Notes under the pieces: model-generated
The model's database searches: none
The model's input: the letters and a program-made list of their open reading frames with translations, nothing else
What the model was told of the DNA's origin: nothing
Assembly: GCA_025765615.1 (NCBI GenBank)
Contig: JAIVFJ010000082.1
Location: 62,001 to 126,000, forward strand
Length of the DNA stretch: 64,000 nt
Source: Zopfochytrium polystomum
Taxonomy: Eukaryota; Chytridiomycota; Chytridiomycetes; Chytridiales; Chytridiaceae
Reading direction: 5' to 3'
Shown: piece by piece, positions 1 to 9,382 of the stretch
Layout: each line of letters begins with the position of its first letter
Position numbering within the stretch: position 1 is the stretch's first letter
Made by a program: the position numbers and the translations under genes

Positions 1-943
1 CAGAGGCAGAGACAGATAGAGACAGACAACCTGTTGACTGCCACTCCCAGCAACAGGAGGTAGACTCCCTATTTTGGCGCTTTTCTGAAAAGGAAATAGG
101 TGCAGACAGACAGACAGACTCATCAAAAATACTTTTTCTCTGTCTCTCTGTCTCTCGCTCTCTCTGTCTCTCTCTCTGAAAGATCAACACACCAAAAAAT
201 GCTGTTACTGATTTTCTGTCGAAGGTTGGATCCTGACAAGTCCTTCCACTAATTGGTGAGAAGATTCGAGAGCAAAAATGGGGGGTGGTTTTCCCACAAT
301 CCTTTTTACATAGTGGCTATTAAGTAAAAAAGATTTTGTGGCAAAAAGTGGCCTGGTGCCAACAATTATGCAAACTACTGTAATCGTCCTGATTAGTCAG
401 ATCTCAGCGAATGGTTGCGCATTTTTGAAGAGTCTTTTATATTGGGTTTTGATTGCATGGCTAGCCACCCCACACTAGTAGCATTATAAGGTTGGAGGTT
501 GTCTCTAAAATTAAAAGCGTCAATTCCAGATCAAGTCGTTCTAATCGAAATATTCCGTAAGTCTTCGGACAACACTGGCCGAGCACGTCCTATTAACAGC
601 AAGTTTCTGTGTACCATTATTTCCCAATTCGTTGAATACTCTACCAGACCCCCCAAGTTGCGTTTTGTGGCTGGCCAGAGGTGTTGATTGGCCAGTTCCA
701 TTTTTCAATAAAACAGAAAAATTTGTTCCACCAGACAATTCCCTTTTCATTCAAGATCCGACAATTTGCCCAACCTCTGTTGCCTAATTTGCTAACATTG
801 CATCTGCACATCCTCCCCCAGTCACGAAAAGTCATCATTGCGTGTTACTTTCATCTGGAGTGTCAGTTGCTCTTCAGACTGGAACAAGTACAAGCTGCAT
901 TCCTTTTGCCTTTGTCTTGCACAAGGTTTGAGAATTTTGCACT
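1..943. other. Gene-free left flank with CT-rich microsatellite
   Basis: No open frame here looks like a protein family and no TE terminus is visible. A CT/TCTG-type microsatellite occupies about 137-177, and GACAGA-type runs occur at 1-120. The only recognisable boundary is at 944, where a gypsy LTR fragment begins. Confidence 0.5.
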
Positions 944-1118
944 TGTCAGGAACGTGGCAGGACAGGGCAAGGCAGACAAGGAACTGAGAGGAGTGATGAT
1001 TGTATTGGAAACAATAATTCACTTGAGGGATTGGACAGGTCCCCCATCCCCCTTTTATACCCTTTGGGAGTCTTCCTTGTCAAGACTCAAAGAAAGTTCC
1101 AGAAAGAGCAATTAGTAG
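944..1118 (-). repeat. Truncated Ty3/gypsy LTR fragment
   Basis: The segment begins with TGTCAGGAAC and follows the first half of the complete LTR at 1892-2244, including the TATA region read on the minus strand. It stops after the AGCAATTAGTA segment, where an R1 LTR starts. The heat-shock-element block and the other LTR end are missing, so this is a relic. Confidence 0.8.
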
Positions 1119-1529
1119 TGTAAACAGTCTACTCTGAGTGAGTGAGTGGAAGAAGTGAATGTAGTGGAGATGTGTGTTTGTGGTGGTCATTCTCCCCAAC
1201 TTAGAGAGAAAGAGAAAAACTCTGTTATGAATTATTGATGCATAATGATGATATGCACGCTGTAATAGTTGCTAGGCAAGCGTGACTGGCACAGGGTAAA
1301 AATCTCTCCTATATTATCTGCTTGAGCAGAGGAGGAGGAAAACGGTTGACACCAGGTTTCCGTTCCACTTAATACTCGGACTATTTGTCATCAGCGCAAG
1401 CCAGTGCCCAGGTCTGCATTGGCAGAGGCTCACTCTCCCTTGGGCATTGTGAGAATGATAACTGACAGTCACAATAGGTTCAGGTCCGTCTTGTGCCTCT
1501 TGCTGCTAACCAGTCAGTTCCGCCTAACA
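1119..1529 (+). repeat. LTR-R1 family copy (about 410 bp)
   Basis: It starts TGTAAACAGTC and ends CGCCTAACA, matching the TSD-flanked solo LTR at 7658-8065 almost base for base. The flanks here (AGTAG and CACTC) do not match, so this copy has been rearranged since insertion. A short palindrome CTGCTTGAGCAG lies in the middle of every copy. The strand is arbitrary because no coding internal region of this family is in the window. Confidence 0.75.
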
Positions 1530-1776
1530 CACTCCATGCTTCATACTCAAGTTCATCCAGCTCAAGCATGGGCAAGAGGGGCTGACCATCAAACAACAGT
1601 AGTGAACCATCTCAGCTGCGCACATGATCTGGATCACATTCTTTCACATAATACTGAATTGTGTTGGGCATCTTGAGTCTTGTAAGTTGAAGAAATTCGT
1701 TGAAACACTTCTCTCTAACATACTGTAACTGGACTTCAGCTGCCACACTCAGAAATGTTGCAGAATTTAAAATCTG
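1530..1776 (-). pseudogene. Unrecognised coding-like fragment, one in-frame stop
   Basis: Read on the minus strand, one frame gives about 82 codons of protein-like sequence with a single TGA. Pieces include YVREKCFNEFLQLTRL, IQYYVKECDPDHVRS and DGQPLLPMLELDELEYEAW. The composition looks like decayed transposon coding sequence. No family was recognised. It is bounded by an R1 LTR on one side and lies about 110 bp from the gypsy insertion on the other. Confidence 0.35.
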
Positions 1777-1891
1777 GGTGGATACTTATATGAAACAAAA
1801 TACAGTGAAAGGTATTCAAATGTAGCCCCCAACCGCTAATTGAGGGTCACAATTGGGTTTGTAAAAAGGGGGAGGCACTGAGATTAGATTG

Positions 1892-2244
1892 TGTCAGGAA
1901 CATGGCTGGACAAGGCAAGGCAGACAAGGAACTGAGAGGAGTGATGATTGTATTGGAAACAATAATTCACTTGAGGGATGGGACAGGTCCCCCATCGCCC
2001 TTTTATACCTTTTGAGAGTCTTCCTTGTCAAGACTCAAAGAAAGTTCCAGAAAGAGCAATTAGTAATACAATGATACCAATGATACCAATGACAACAAGA
2101 CAAGTCAGGAAAGCAAAGAAGGTTCCAGAAGGTTCCACAAGGTTCCATGAAGAAATGTTCTTGAAGGTTTCAGAAGGTTCCAGAAGGTTCCATGAAGGAA
2201 TGTTCTAGAAGGTTCCAGAGGTTTCCAGAGGGTGATTCATAACA
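1892..2244 (-). repeat. 3' LTR of gypsy element
   Basis: This is a 353-bp LTR with TG...CA ends, inverted relative to the plus strand. It appears identical to 4718-5070 and carries the heat-shock-element array at about 2117-2227. The TGA stop of the chromodomain frame (2245-2247) lies directly against its inner edge. Confidence 0.93.
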
Positions 2245-3210
2245 TCATCTCCCCCTTTTAGGCCTCTTCTGCAACTTGGTGGGGTACCTGGTCTTGAACT
2301 CGAGCAGAAGGTCTTGGCAGTGAGTGAGGTTTGACTCAGGTTCCCAGGTGTTGTCAGCATCTGAGTAACCCTTCCACTTAACAAGGAACTTGAGTGTCCT
2401 TCCAAACCACTTGGCATCCAAGATTTGTTCAACCTCAAATTCCTCTTCACCTTCTACCTCAACTGGAGGAGGAGGAGGAACAACTCTGCCTGGAATGGAA
2501 TTGGCCACAAACTTCTCCAAAAGGCTGACATGGAAAACTGGGTGGATCTTCATGGATGCAGGGAGATCCAGCTTGAAGGTGACTGGATTGATTTGCTCCA
2601 AGATCTTGAAAGGTCCCAACTTGAGGTTGTCTAGCTTGGGACTTGGTCTTTTGGTCTGCAAGTTCTTCCTCATGCCTGGCCAGTAAAAGTCTCTGGAAAC
2701 AAGCTCATATGTCTTGTGCTCTCGTGGGTGTCCAGCTGTTGCTGCATCATGCCTTGTCTTGAGTATCTCATGTTTTTCCTCTTCTTGGCTGATTTGAATC
2801 TTGTGAGGCTTGGGGTCCTTGGAAATAGCATGGGCCCCCACACGGTCAGGAAGCAGTGAAAGGTGTGTCTTGGATTGTGGGGTGAAACCATCTCCCCCTT
2901 CAGGTGCAAGGTCTGTCCTTCTGTGCTCATCAGCAGTGGGGCTTGAATTGTTGACTGGGAACTGTGATTCTTGAATCTTTGACTGAGGGTTCTGTTCTTG
3001 GCAAAGACTGTGAGCTGTGGAGCTTGAATCTTGAATTTGGACTGTGAACTGTGGTACTTGAATCTTTGACTGTGGGTTCTGTGAACTACAGACTTGGCCA
3101 TGACTGTGAGCTCTATGAGCTGTACTGGAATCTTGACTATGAACTGTGAACTGTGAAACTTGAATCTTTGCTGGGATCTGTGAGCTGCAGGCTGATACTG
3201 GAGCTGTCAT
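2245..3210 (-). CDS. Gypsy integrase remnant: zinc-binding start, C-terminal domain and chromodomain
   Basis: This open frame of about 321 codons is an in-frame fusion. Its first third is repetitive, with QNPQSKIQ and QDSSSTAH repeats. It continues through a histidine-rich integrase zinc-binding segment (HDAATAGHPREHKTYEL, then DFYWPGM), then jumps directly to the integrase C-terminal region (LGPFKILEQINPVTFKLDLP, HPVFHVSLLEKF). It ends in a chromodomain (EVEQILDAKWFGRTLKFLVK, WKGYSDADNTWEPESNL). The DDE core and all of RT/RNase H are absent. Chromodomains of this group target integration to modified chromatin. The real translation start is unclear because the frame is normally part of a polyprotein. 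Confidence 0.85.
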   Translation of the reverse strand: MTAPVSACSSQIPAKIQVSQFTVHSQDSSTAHRAHSHGQVCSSQNPQSKIQVPQFTVQIQDSSSTAHSLCQEQNPQSKIQESQFPVNNSSPTADEHRRTDLAPEGGDGFTPQSKTHLSLLPDRVGAHAISKDPKPHKIQISQEEEKHEILKTRHDAATAGHPREHKTYELVSRDFYWPGMRKNLQTKRPSPKLDNLKLGPFKILEQINPVTFKLDLPASMKIHPVFHVSLLEKFVANSIPGRVVPPPPPVEVEGEEEFEVEQILDAKWFGRTLKFLVKWKGYSDADNTWEPESNLTHCQDLLLEFKTRYPTKLQKRPKRGR

Positions 3211-3340
3211 TTGTGGTTGACCTTGGATACTAGGCTGAGAACCTTGAATCAGGGACTTGAGAGCATGAGACTTGGAGGCTTGACTTGAGTTTTGGGTGAC
3301 TGTTCCAATTGGTGGAGGTTGGACTTGACTAGTGACCCAA

Positions 3341-3838
3341 TCAATGGCAGGGTTCTGGGCTTGCAGCCATGGTAATCAGGATGACAGAGAATGTGGGTGA
3401 GCCAAGATCCAATACTTCCAGGTTGACCATGGACGGTGGAAAGTCTTGGATGTGGAGGTTTAGCTTGGTTTCATGGCTGATTTCCTTGAACAGAGCATGA
3501 TTGGCAAAGTGGACCTTGAGGGGTGTGGATTTCTTGATGGTGGGAATGGCACAAGACTTGGCAAGGGTGGCATCAATGATGTTGCAGGATGATCCAGAGT
3601 CGATAAGGGCCTTGGTTGTGATGGTTGACTTGGGTGAGAGTTGAATCTTGACATCCGTGGTGAGTTGGTGGGGCTTGGAATCTGAGGTGTTTGTGGTGCT
3701 GGTGGTGGTGATGAAACAGGGGCAGCTTGGAGGAGGGTCCAGGGAATTGCCCCTCAGTGAGCCTGGACCTGGGAGTTTGGGTGCTTCTTCTTTGGGCAGT
3801 CCTTGACAGCATGTTCCTTGGAGCCACAGTAGAAACAC
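3341..3838 (-). CDS. Gypsy aspartic protease region
   Basis: The retroviral-type protease active site is visible as ALIDSGSSCNIIDATLAKSC, with the catalytic Asp in DSGSS. The frame overlaps the end of gag in a different phase, as expected for a frameshifted gag-pol junction. Downstream in the element it runs into the repeat-rich region that replaces reverse transcriptase. The upstream limit is set by the open frame, not by an evident start codon. The corresponding region of the second copy is at 60181-60708. Confidence 0.8.
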   Translation of the reverse strand: MFLLWLQGTCCQGLPKEEAPKLPGPGSLRGNSLDPPPSCPCFITTTSTTNTSDSKPHQLTTDVKIQLSPKSTITTKALIDSGSSCNIIDATLAKSCAIPTIKKSTPLKVHFANHALFKEISHETKLNLHIQDFPPSMVNLEVLDLGSPTFSVILITMAASPEPCH

Positions 3839-4677
3839 AGTCCCTGCTGGGCCCTCCTTGTTTTCTCCTCTTGGCTCAGAGGACCCTTAGGAAGTGTCTC
3901 AACTGCATCCACTTGCATGGGTTCAGGAACTGTAAGAGCTTGAGGGACTGGGGTAGGTCTTGATGTAGTTCCTACTTGTCTTTGCTTCAGCCTCTTGGAG
4001 TGGAGTCTGTTGTCAATCTTGATGGCAAGGAGAATGTACTCTTCCAAGGTCTCAGGGATGTGCAGAGACTGGGAGAGCATGTCTTGGATAGACTCATGGA
4101 GACCATCATGGTACAGCTCCATCAGAGCTGCATCATTGTATCCAGGGTCTCTGGCTAGATGCTTGAATTGGTTGGTGTAGGCCACACAAGATTGCTTTCC
4201 TTGCTTGATATGCTTGAGCTTGGATCTTGCTGTCCAAGATGCGTAGGGGTCACCAAAGGTAGCTTCCAGCCCCTCCCAGAGCTCTTGCAGGGTGGTGGGT
4301 GTGCTTGGGAGAGATCTGTACCATGATTGAGCTTGACCAGACAGGAGGGTGCTTGTGAAAAGAACCTTGACTTGCTCACTGGGAAATCTTGAAGGTTGGA
4401 GAAGGATGACATTCTCCACAGTGGCCACAAAGTTCCTAAGGTCTTTGGCCAGCCCAGTGAACTGGTTAGGGCTGGGAACCTTGGGCTCTCTTGCTTGGTT
4501 GGCTTGGGGCAGGGGAAGAGCTTGATGTTCTTGTTGGTGAAGTTGTTGTTGAAGCTGGAGCTGCTGGTGAAGGACTTGTTCTTGAAGTTGGTGTGTCTGT
4601 CTTGAAAGGGCTTGTAATTGGTCCATCAAGGCTTGGAAGGCAGTTGCATCAGGGAAGGTGTTGTTTGGGTCAGACAT
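3754..4677 (-). CDS. Ty3/gypsy Gag, complete
   Basis: This is an intact 307-residue Gag starting at an ATG 40 bp inside the 5' LTR. It begins MSDPNNTFPDATAFQALMDQ, followed by a Q/L/H-rich coiled-coil-like stretch (residues about 20-60). The capsid-type core includes WYRSLPSTPTTLQELWEGLE. Near the C-terminus is one CCHC zinc knuckle, CFYCGSKEHAVKDC, for RNA packaging. It is nearly identical to the Gag at 59342-60265. Retention of an intact Gag in an element lacking RT fits a non-autonomous but still packageable derivative. Confidence 0.92.
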   Translation of the reverse strand: MSDPNNTFPDATAFQALMDQLQALSRQTHQLQEQVLHQQLQLQQQLHQQEHQALPLPQANQAREPKVPSPNQFTGLAKDLRNFVATVENVILLQPSRFPSEQVKVLFTSTLLSGQAQSWYRSLPSTPTTLQELWEGLEATFGDPYASWTARSKLKHIKQGKQSCVAYTNQFKHLARDPGYNDAALMELYHDGLHESIQDMLSQSLHIPETLEEYILLAIKIDNRLHSKRLKQRQVGTTSRPTPVPQALTVPEPMQVDAVETLPKGPLSQEEKTRRAQQGLCFYCGSKEHAVKDCPKKKHPNSQVQAH

Positions 4678-4704
4678 GATGGCAGAGAGTAGTAGGAGAG
4701 GGTG

Positions 4705-4715
4705 AAGTGAATTAT
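4705..4715 (-). promoter_or_regulatory. Putative self-priming PBS of gypsy element
   Basis: Two bases inside the 5' LTR the element RNA would read ATAATTCACTT. Its exact reverse complement AAGTGAATTAT lies in the LTR at 4788-4798, 35 nt downstream of the first base of the TATA box, i.e. at the predicted 5' end of the transcript. This is the geometry of Tf1/sushi-type self-priming, in which the first 11 nt of the RNA pair with the PBS. No TGG-initiated tRNA PBS is present. Confidence 0.75.
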
Positions 4716-4826
4716 GATGTCAGGAACATGGCTGGACAAGGCAAGGCAGACAAGGAACTGAGAGGAGTGATGATTGTATTGGAAACAATAATTCACTTGA
4801 GGGATGGGACAGGTCCCCCATCGCCC

Positions 4827-4833
4827 TTTTATA
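4827..4833 (-). promoter_or_regulatory. TATA box of gypsy LTR
   Basis: On the minus strand TATAAAA is followed after 35 nt by AAGTGAATTAT, the proposed first transcribed bases. The same spacing is kept in the plus-strand copy (TATAAAA at 59186-59192, AAGTGAATTAT at 59221-59231). Confidence 0.75.
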
Positions 4834-4865
4834 CCTTTTGAGAGTCTTCCTTGTCAAGACTCAAA

Positions 4866-5053
4866 GAAAGTTCCAGAAAGAGCAATTAGTAATACAATGA
4901 TACCAATGATACCAATGACAACAAGACAAGTCAGGAAAGCAAAGAAGGTTCCAGAAGGTTCCACAAGGTTCCATGAAGAAATGTTCTTGAAGGTTTCAGA
5001 AGGTTCCAGAAGGTTCCATGAAGGAATGTTCTAGAAGGTTCCAGAGGTTTCCA
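4866..5053 (-). promoter_or_regulatory. Heat-shock-element array in gypsy U3
   Basis: The distal block 4943-5053 is built of alternating GAA and TTC at 5-bp spacing, for example GAAGGTTCCAGAAGGTTC, repeated with a few imperfect units. A proximal block GAAAGTTCCAGAA lies at 4866-4878, about 33 bp upstream of the TATA box. The heat-shock-factor consensus is nTTCnnGAAnnTTCn, which these match exactly several times. Equivalent blocks occur in the other LTR copies. Confidence 0.75.
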
Positions 5054-5070
5054 GAGGGTGATTCATAACA

Positions 5071-6896
5071 GATTGCCAATTTAAGTGCAACACTGAATGC
5101 ACCAATATGCTACAGTTGAGGCAGGCTGTGGGGCAGTCAGTGGTGGGTGGCAGGCAGGCGGCAGGTTCTTGTAGTCACAATCAGTGTGTATTGCGTGGGG
5201 GCGTTGCGATGACGGTGGTGTGCTTGCAGCAGTCTCCAAAAGATTGGATGAGACCGAAGACTGGGGCAGCACTGATTGAGTGACAGATGATTGAGGGACA
5301 TGCAGTGAGATGATCAGCGACTTGCAAGTGATCAAGGGACGAGACAACAGGTGCAATGGGGGATGAGTGTCCTGTTTGGCACTGATGGTTTTGAGGCGAC
5401 AGCAAGGGCGGGCAAAAAAGGTCCTAGTTGCAGATAGTGCTGAAGCGGAGGCAGCGGCGCAGGGCGGCCGGGAGAAAGCTGGAAGGGCCGAGCCAAGTGT
5501 GGTACGACTCTTTTGCTCGTTTTTGCAATGTTTCTACTTTTTTTTCACTCCCATTAATTGGGTTGTCTTTTTCCCTCTGATTGCCGTCAAAAAAACGATT
5601 CTTCACGGGCTACTTGAGGGGTCTGATACTATTTTTTAGGCATCGGTCATAGGCAAATATCCCTGTTTTTTTCCCTGCATGGCAAGCGGCCGAACAAAGC
5701 GGAAAGAGCGGCATTCTTGGAGTCAGAGCACCTGGCGCCGCTGCCTCCGCTGTGGAAGCCTGGTGTGTAGCTCCCTAACCCCTGGTGGAAGATGGGCATG
5801 CGACCCCCAGGGCAAAGTAGCGCCTCACAAGGATGGGATGGAACGGGATGGGATGACGTGGGGTGTAGGGCTCGGGGCGCAGGACGACCGGATGGCAGGA
5901 AGTCAGGTGACAAGAGTGTGTATTGGCTTTCCCCTGTGGGAAAAAATGACCAATGAACGACGAGCAGGAAGACAAAGAAGAAGAGGGGAGAAGAAAAAAA
6001 GCTGCAACATGGAGGCAGAGGAAAGCGTTGCGTGGGAGGGAATGTGCCTCACCCCACTGAAGTGGACGCAAGACACAGCGGGTAAATGAAGACACAAACT
6101 GACAAAAGCAGGGCCCCAAAACAGGAAGCCGTTGGAAAACCTAGACAGAAAGCCCCCCAAAAACCAAGGAAGCGACCCACACTTCCACACCACTTCAGCG
6201 TGATCCGCAACTGCGACCCAAAACCCTTAGCGCCAAACAAGGACACTCGTCCCAATTGTGCCTGCTGTCATTGCCAACACTCGCCTCTTGATTGCTTGTT
6301 GGTCGCTGATTGTCTCACTCACACACTTCACTCAATCGTGCTGCCCCAGTCTTAAGTCTCATCCAACCTTTTGCAGACTGCAAGCACAACTCCATTGCCG
6401 CGACGCTCTCGTGCAAGATACACTGGTTGTGACTAGAAGAACCTGCCACATGCCTGCCACCAACCACTCGCTGCCCCACAGCCTGCCAGATTTCATGGTA
6501 GTCCAGTGGATGTTACTGGAACGACAGTGCAATGGTTTGTGGAGGACAGTTTGTGCCAACGAGAAAGAGTGGTTGAACTTATCTTTTACGAATGAATACT
6601 CATTTCATCCACGAGTACGCAATGCCTTATTCGTAGAATGATGTCTCACTTGAGGTACCTGCGCTTCAAATATAATAGTTTTGATCTGGATGCCGGCTGG
6701 AGGAACGTTTTAGGATTTGTTACAACACTTGGCCAACGTTTGCTTCAACAGCAGGCTCAGCTCATTGGTCTACTTTGTACCTGCTGAAGAAGAGAAGCAC
6801 TTTCAAAAACTAGGCAAAATATGAAGAGCTCTCTATTGACACAAGGGAAAACCAACACAATGGCTGAGGCAACACCTGGGCAGGCAAAACTCTGAA
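5071..6896. other. Intergenic stretch, no gene recognised
   Basis: No conserved domain, TE terminus or RNA gene was recognised in about 1.8 kb. Open frames on both strands are short and of low-complexity composition (rich in R/K/G, or S/P/C on the other strand). The left edge is the TSD of the gypsy element; the right edge is the degenerate gypsy copy. Confidence 0.5.
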
Positions 6897-7657
6897 TGTC
6901 AGGGCTCATCTAAAAGAATTTGTTGGGCTGTGTCAGGAACAGGGCAGTACAGAAGATCTCCTCTTGGATTGAAGCCATATGTTACAAACAAAGGAGATAG
7001 CTGGGTGCTTGAGTGGAGAGAATTATTGAGAGCAAATTCTGCCAGCAGAAGGAGGGTGGGCCAATCATCCTGTTGATAGCTGACTGGAGTCTTCCATTCA
7101 AGAATAGTCTGGATCTTGTCTGGTGCCATGGAGAGCCCTTGTCAGACGCAATGAATCCCAAAAACTCAATGGAGGTCTTGTGGAATTCACACTTCTCCAG
7201 CTTTGCAAAGAGGTGATGCTGTCTGAGTCTCTCCAAGACAGTCTTGACATGTCCCATATCGCTTGCAGTGTCAGACAAAAATACCAGGATATCATCCAGG
7301 TCGACAATGACAAAAAGGTCTAGAATATCCCTGAAGATGTCATTCATCATGCCTTGGAGAATAGCTGGAGCATTGGTAAGTCCAAAAGGGCATGACCAAG
7401 TACTCAAAGTGACTTTATCTGGTGCTGGTAGCAGGTGGATTTCTTGATGGTGGGAATGGCACAAGACTTGACAAGGGTGGCATCAATGATTATGCAGGAT
7501 GAGTAGATAAGGGCCTTGGTTGTGATGGTTGACTTGGTTGAGAGTCGAATCTTGACATTCATGGTGAGTTGGAGGGGCTTGGAATCTGAGGTGTTTGTGG
7601 TGCTGGTGGTGGTGATGAAACTGGGGCAGCTTGGACGACGGTCCAGGGAACTGCCTC
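6897..7657 (-). pseudogene. Degenerate Ty3/gypsy protease-RT-integrase relic
   Basis: Read on the minus strand, protease sequence (about 7640-7440) runs directly into reverse transcriptase at about 7404-7134. RT motifs include CPFGLTNAPAILQGMMNDIF, VDLDDILVF (the catalytic YxDD box, here LDD) and LEKCEFHKTSIEFLGF. After MAPDKIQTILEWKTPVSY the frame jumps to an integrase C-terminal piece (DDWPTLLLLAEFALNNS, then LSPLFVTYGFNPR). Large deletions and frame changes make it non-functional. It continues beyond the R1 LTR into gag sequence at 8066-8235. Confidence 0.85.
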
Positions 7658-8065
7658 TGTAAACAGTCTACTCTGAGTGAGTGAGTGGAAGGAGTGAATG
7701 AAGTGGAGATGTGTGTTTGTGGGTGGCCCTTCTCCCAAGTTGGAGAGAAAGAGAAAAACTCTGTTATGAATTATTGATACATGATGATATGCACACTGTA
7801 ATAGTTGCTAGGCAAGTATGACCAGCACAGGGTAAAAACCTCTCCTATATTATCTGTTTGAGCAGAGGAGGAGGAAAACTGTTGACACTGGGTTTCTGTT
7901 CCACTGAGTACTTGGAGTATTTGTTATCAGCGCAAGCCACGGCCCAGGTCCGCATTGGCGGTGGCTCGCTCTCCCATGGGCATCGTGAGAACAATAACTG
8001 ACAGTCACAATAGGTTCAGGTCCATCTTGTGCCTCTTGCTGCTAACCAGTCAGTTCCGCCTAACA
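7658..8065 (+). mobile_element. Solo LTR, family R1, with TSD
   Basis: A 408-bp TG...CA segment (TGTAAACAGTC to CGCCTAACA) is flanked by direct repeats GCCTC at 7653-7657 and 8066-8070. Without it the gypsy gag/protease sequence on either side is continuous and matches 3716-3775. It is therefore a solo LTR left by LTR-LTR recombination after insertion into an older gypsy relic. The orientation of the family is unknown. Confidence 0.9.
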
Positions 8066-8235
8066 GCCTCAGTGAGCCTGGACTTGGGAGTTTGGATGCT
8101 TCTTCCTTGAGCGTCCTTGACGGCGTGTCCCTTGGAGCCACAGTTAAAACACAGTACCTGCTCGGCCTTCCTTGTCTTCTCCTCTTGGCTCAGAGGACCC
8201 TTGGGAAGTGTCTCAACTGCATCCACTTGCATGCT
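8066..8235 (-). pseudogene. Gypsy gag C-terminal fragment
   Basis: On the minus strand this gives the end of Gag, with MQVDAVETLPKGPLSQEEKT and a zinc knuckle CFNCGSKGHAVKD. It is contiguous with the relic at 6897-7657 once the R1 solo LTR is removed, and is truncated near 8235. Confidence 0.85.
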
Positions 8236-8697
8236 CTACATCATCCATCCCTCAGGACAGGATCTTAATTGTTTACGGTCCTGTGAATGGTTGACGGCAT
8301 AAGGCAAGCTTATTTATATCTTCGTCCTTCGTGATCGAGGCTGGCATATGGTGCTACACTGCAGGGGTGACGGAAGGTCAACTGAAAGGAGTCTGGCACA
8401 ATACCAGCTCCGCACAAGTGCGAAGGGTCCAACTCAATGACAGGTGGCATGGACTTTGCTTTGGGAGGGTCATAAGGTTGGGGAGGAAGGGAGGTTTCAG
8501 TAGAAAGCACGTCTAATTTGTTAGAAATTGCGTTTATTGAAGTTTGGGTTTGCAAAGATAGGTGGGATTAATGAAGCTGATCCTTCCAGGGTAGCTATTT
8601 TAGGGAGGGGGGCATTCGGAAAGAAGGAATTGATACCTCTTTCAGATAGGGTCACGTGTTATATATATAATGTATGATGTGTTATATGTTGCATAGT
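8236..8697. other. Unassigned stretch between gypsy relic and Harbinger element
   Basis: One minus-strand open frame (8555-8310) contains LPPQPYDPPKAKSMPPVIEL but has no ATG and no recognised family. An AT-rich patch with TATATATATAA lies at 8661-8672. No other feature was seen. Confidence 0.4.
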
Positions 8698-9019
8698 AGA
8701 GAGTTTCCGCCACTGTACATTTCCAAATTTTTTTGCACAGTGACGGTTCACCATGCTGAACCACTTTTTCACTGTGGAATTTGCTGCTGAAAAAACACAG
8801 TGACCACCAGCTCACTGTCGGTCCACTTCACAATGAGCAAGGCTGAAGGCGTAAACCCCAATCCCCAGCTGGTGAGTACTCTTTCGTCACTCCTGGCCCC
8901 TCCCTTGCCATCCCCATCCCTTCCTGGAATGATCGATGATCGGTTGCTCCTGCATGAAACAGAAACTGGCTTCCCCGTTCCCTTTGCGCTGATCTGAGTT
9001 GCAGCACCAGCTTCCATCG

Positions 9020-9364
9020 TCAGCGCTGTCCCAGCAGCAAGAGCCGCTCAACACCACCACCACCGCCGCCAGCAGCAGCATCAACGACAGCAACAGCAGC
9101 GGCGGCCACAGCAGCAACGTCCGGTCCCACTTCCACCTTTTGATTTTGCTGCGGGCGGCTTATTCCACGTACTGTTCCATCGATAAAACCAACACAAGTC
9201 TGGAGCGGAGCACCAGCACAGTGAACAGCATCTGCAAAAGAGTCAACCTTTTTTTTTGTTAACCAAAGGTTATCCAGAGCGAGAAGATGTTTGAACCGTT
9301 CGTGGATGTGGCTTATAACTATGTTGGTGAACGGCGAAATGGCTGACTTCGGCTGGCCAAACAC
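9020..9364 (-). pseudogene. Harbinger transposase fragment with first catalytic Asp
   Basis: The minus-strand frame contains FADAVHCAG, then VGFIDGTVRGISRPQQNQKV. GFIDGT-R--CRP-..Q is the signature around the first Asp of Harbinger DDE transposases. The frame then degenerates into Ala/Val/Gly runs encoded by trinucleotide repeats, so the second Asp and the Glu are lost. Confidence 0.75.
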
Positions 9365-9382
9365 TCGTTCCAGATCTGCCAG

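Larger units (their letters stand above)
1892..5070 (-). mobile_element. Internally deleted Ty3/gypsy (chromovirus) element with identical LTRs
   Basis: The element has two 353-bp LTRs (1892-2244 and 4718-5070) that look identical, and a 5-bp TSD GATTG at 1887-1891 and 5071-5075. The minus-strand internal region of about 2.47 kb carries gag, an aspartic protease and the C-terminal end of integrase with a chromodomain. Reverse transcriptase, RNase H and the integrase core are missing. A polypurine tract (AAAAGGGGGAGATGA) abuts the 3' LTR at 2245-2259. Identical LTRs imply recent insertion, so it was probably mobilised in trans by an intact relative. Confidence 0.93.
4718..5070 (-). repeat. 5' LTR of gypsy element
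   Basis: This 353-bp LTR appears identical to 1892-2244. Read on the minus strand, its order is TGTTATG end, heat-shock-element array (5053-4943), proximal element (4878-4866), TATAAAA (4833-4827), predicted RNA start (4798), and the U5 end CTGACA. Confidence 0.93.

Noticed and set aside
1978..2208. 76-codon frame repeated at 4804-5034
   Set aside because: It is LTR sequence, including TATA and heat-shock elements, not a gene.
9040..9120. Poly-Ala/Gln coding repeat as a host transcription factor
   Set aside because: It lies inside the TIR-bounded Harbinger element and continues its broken transposase frame.
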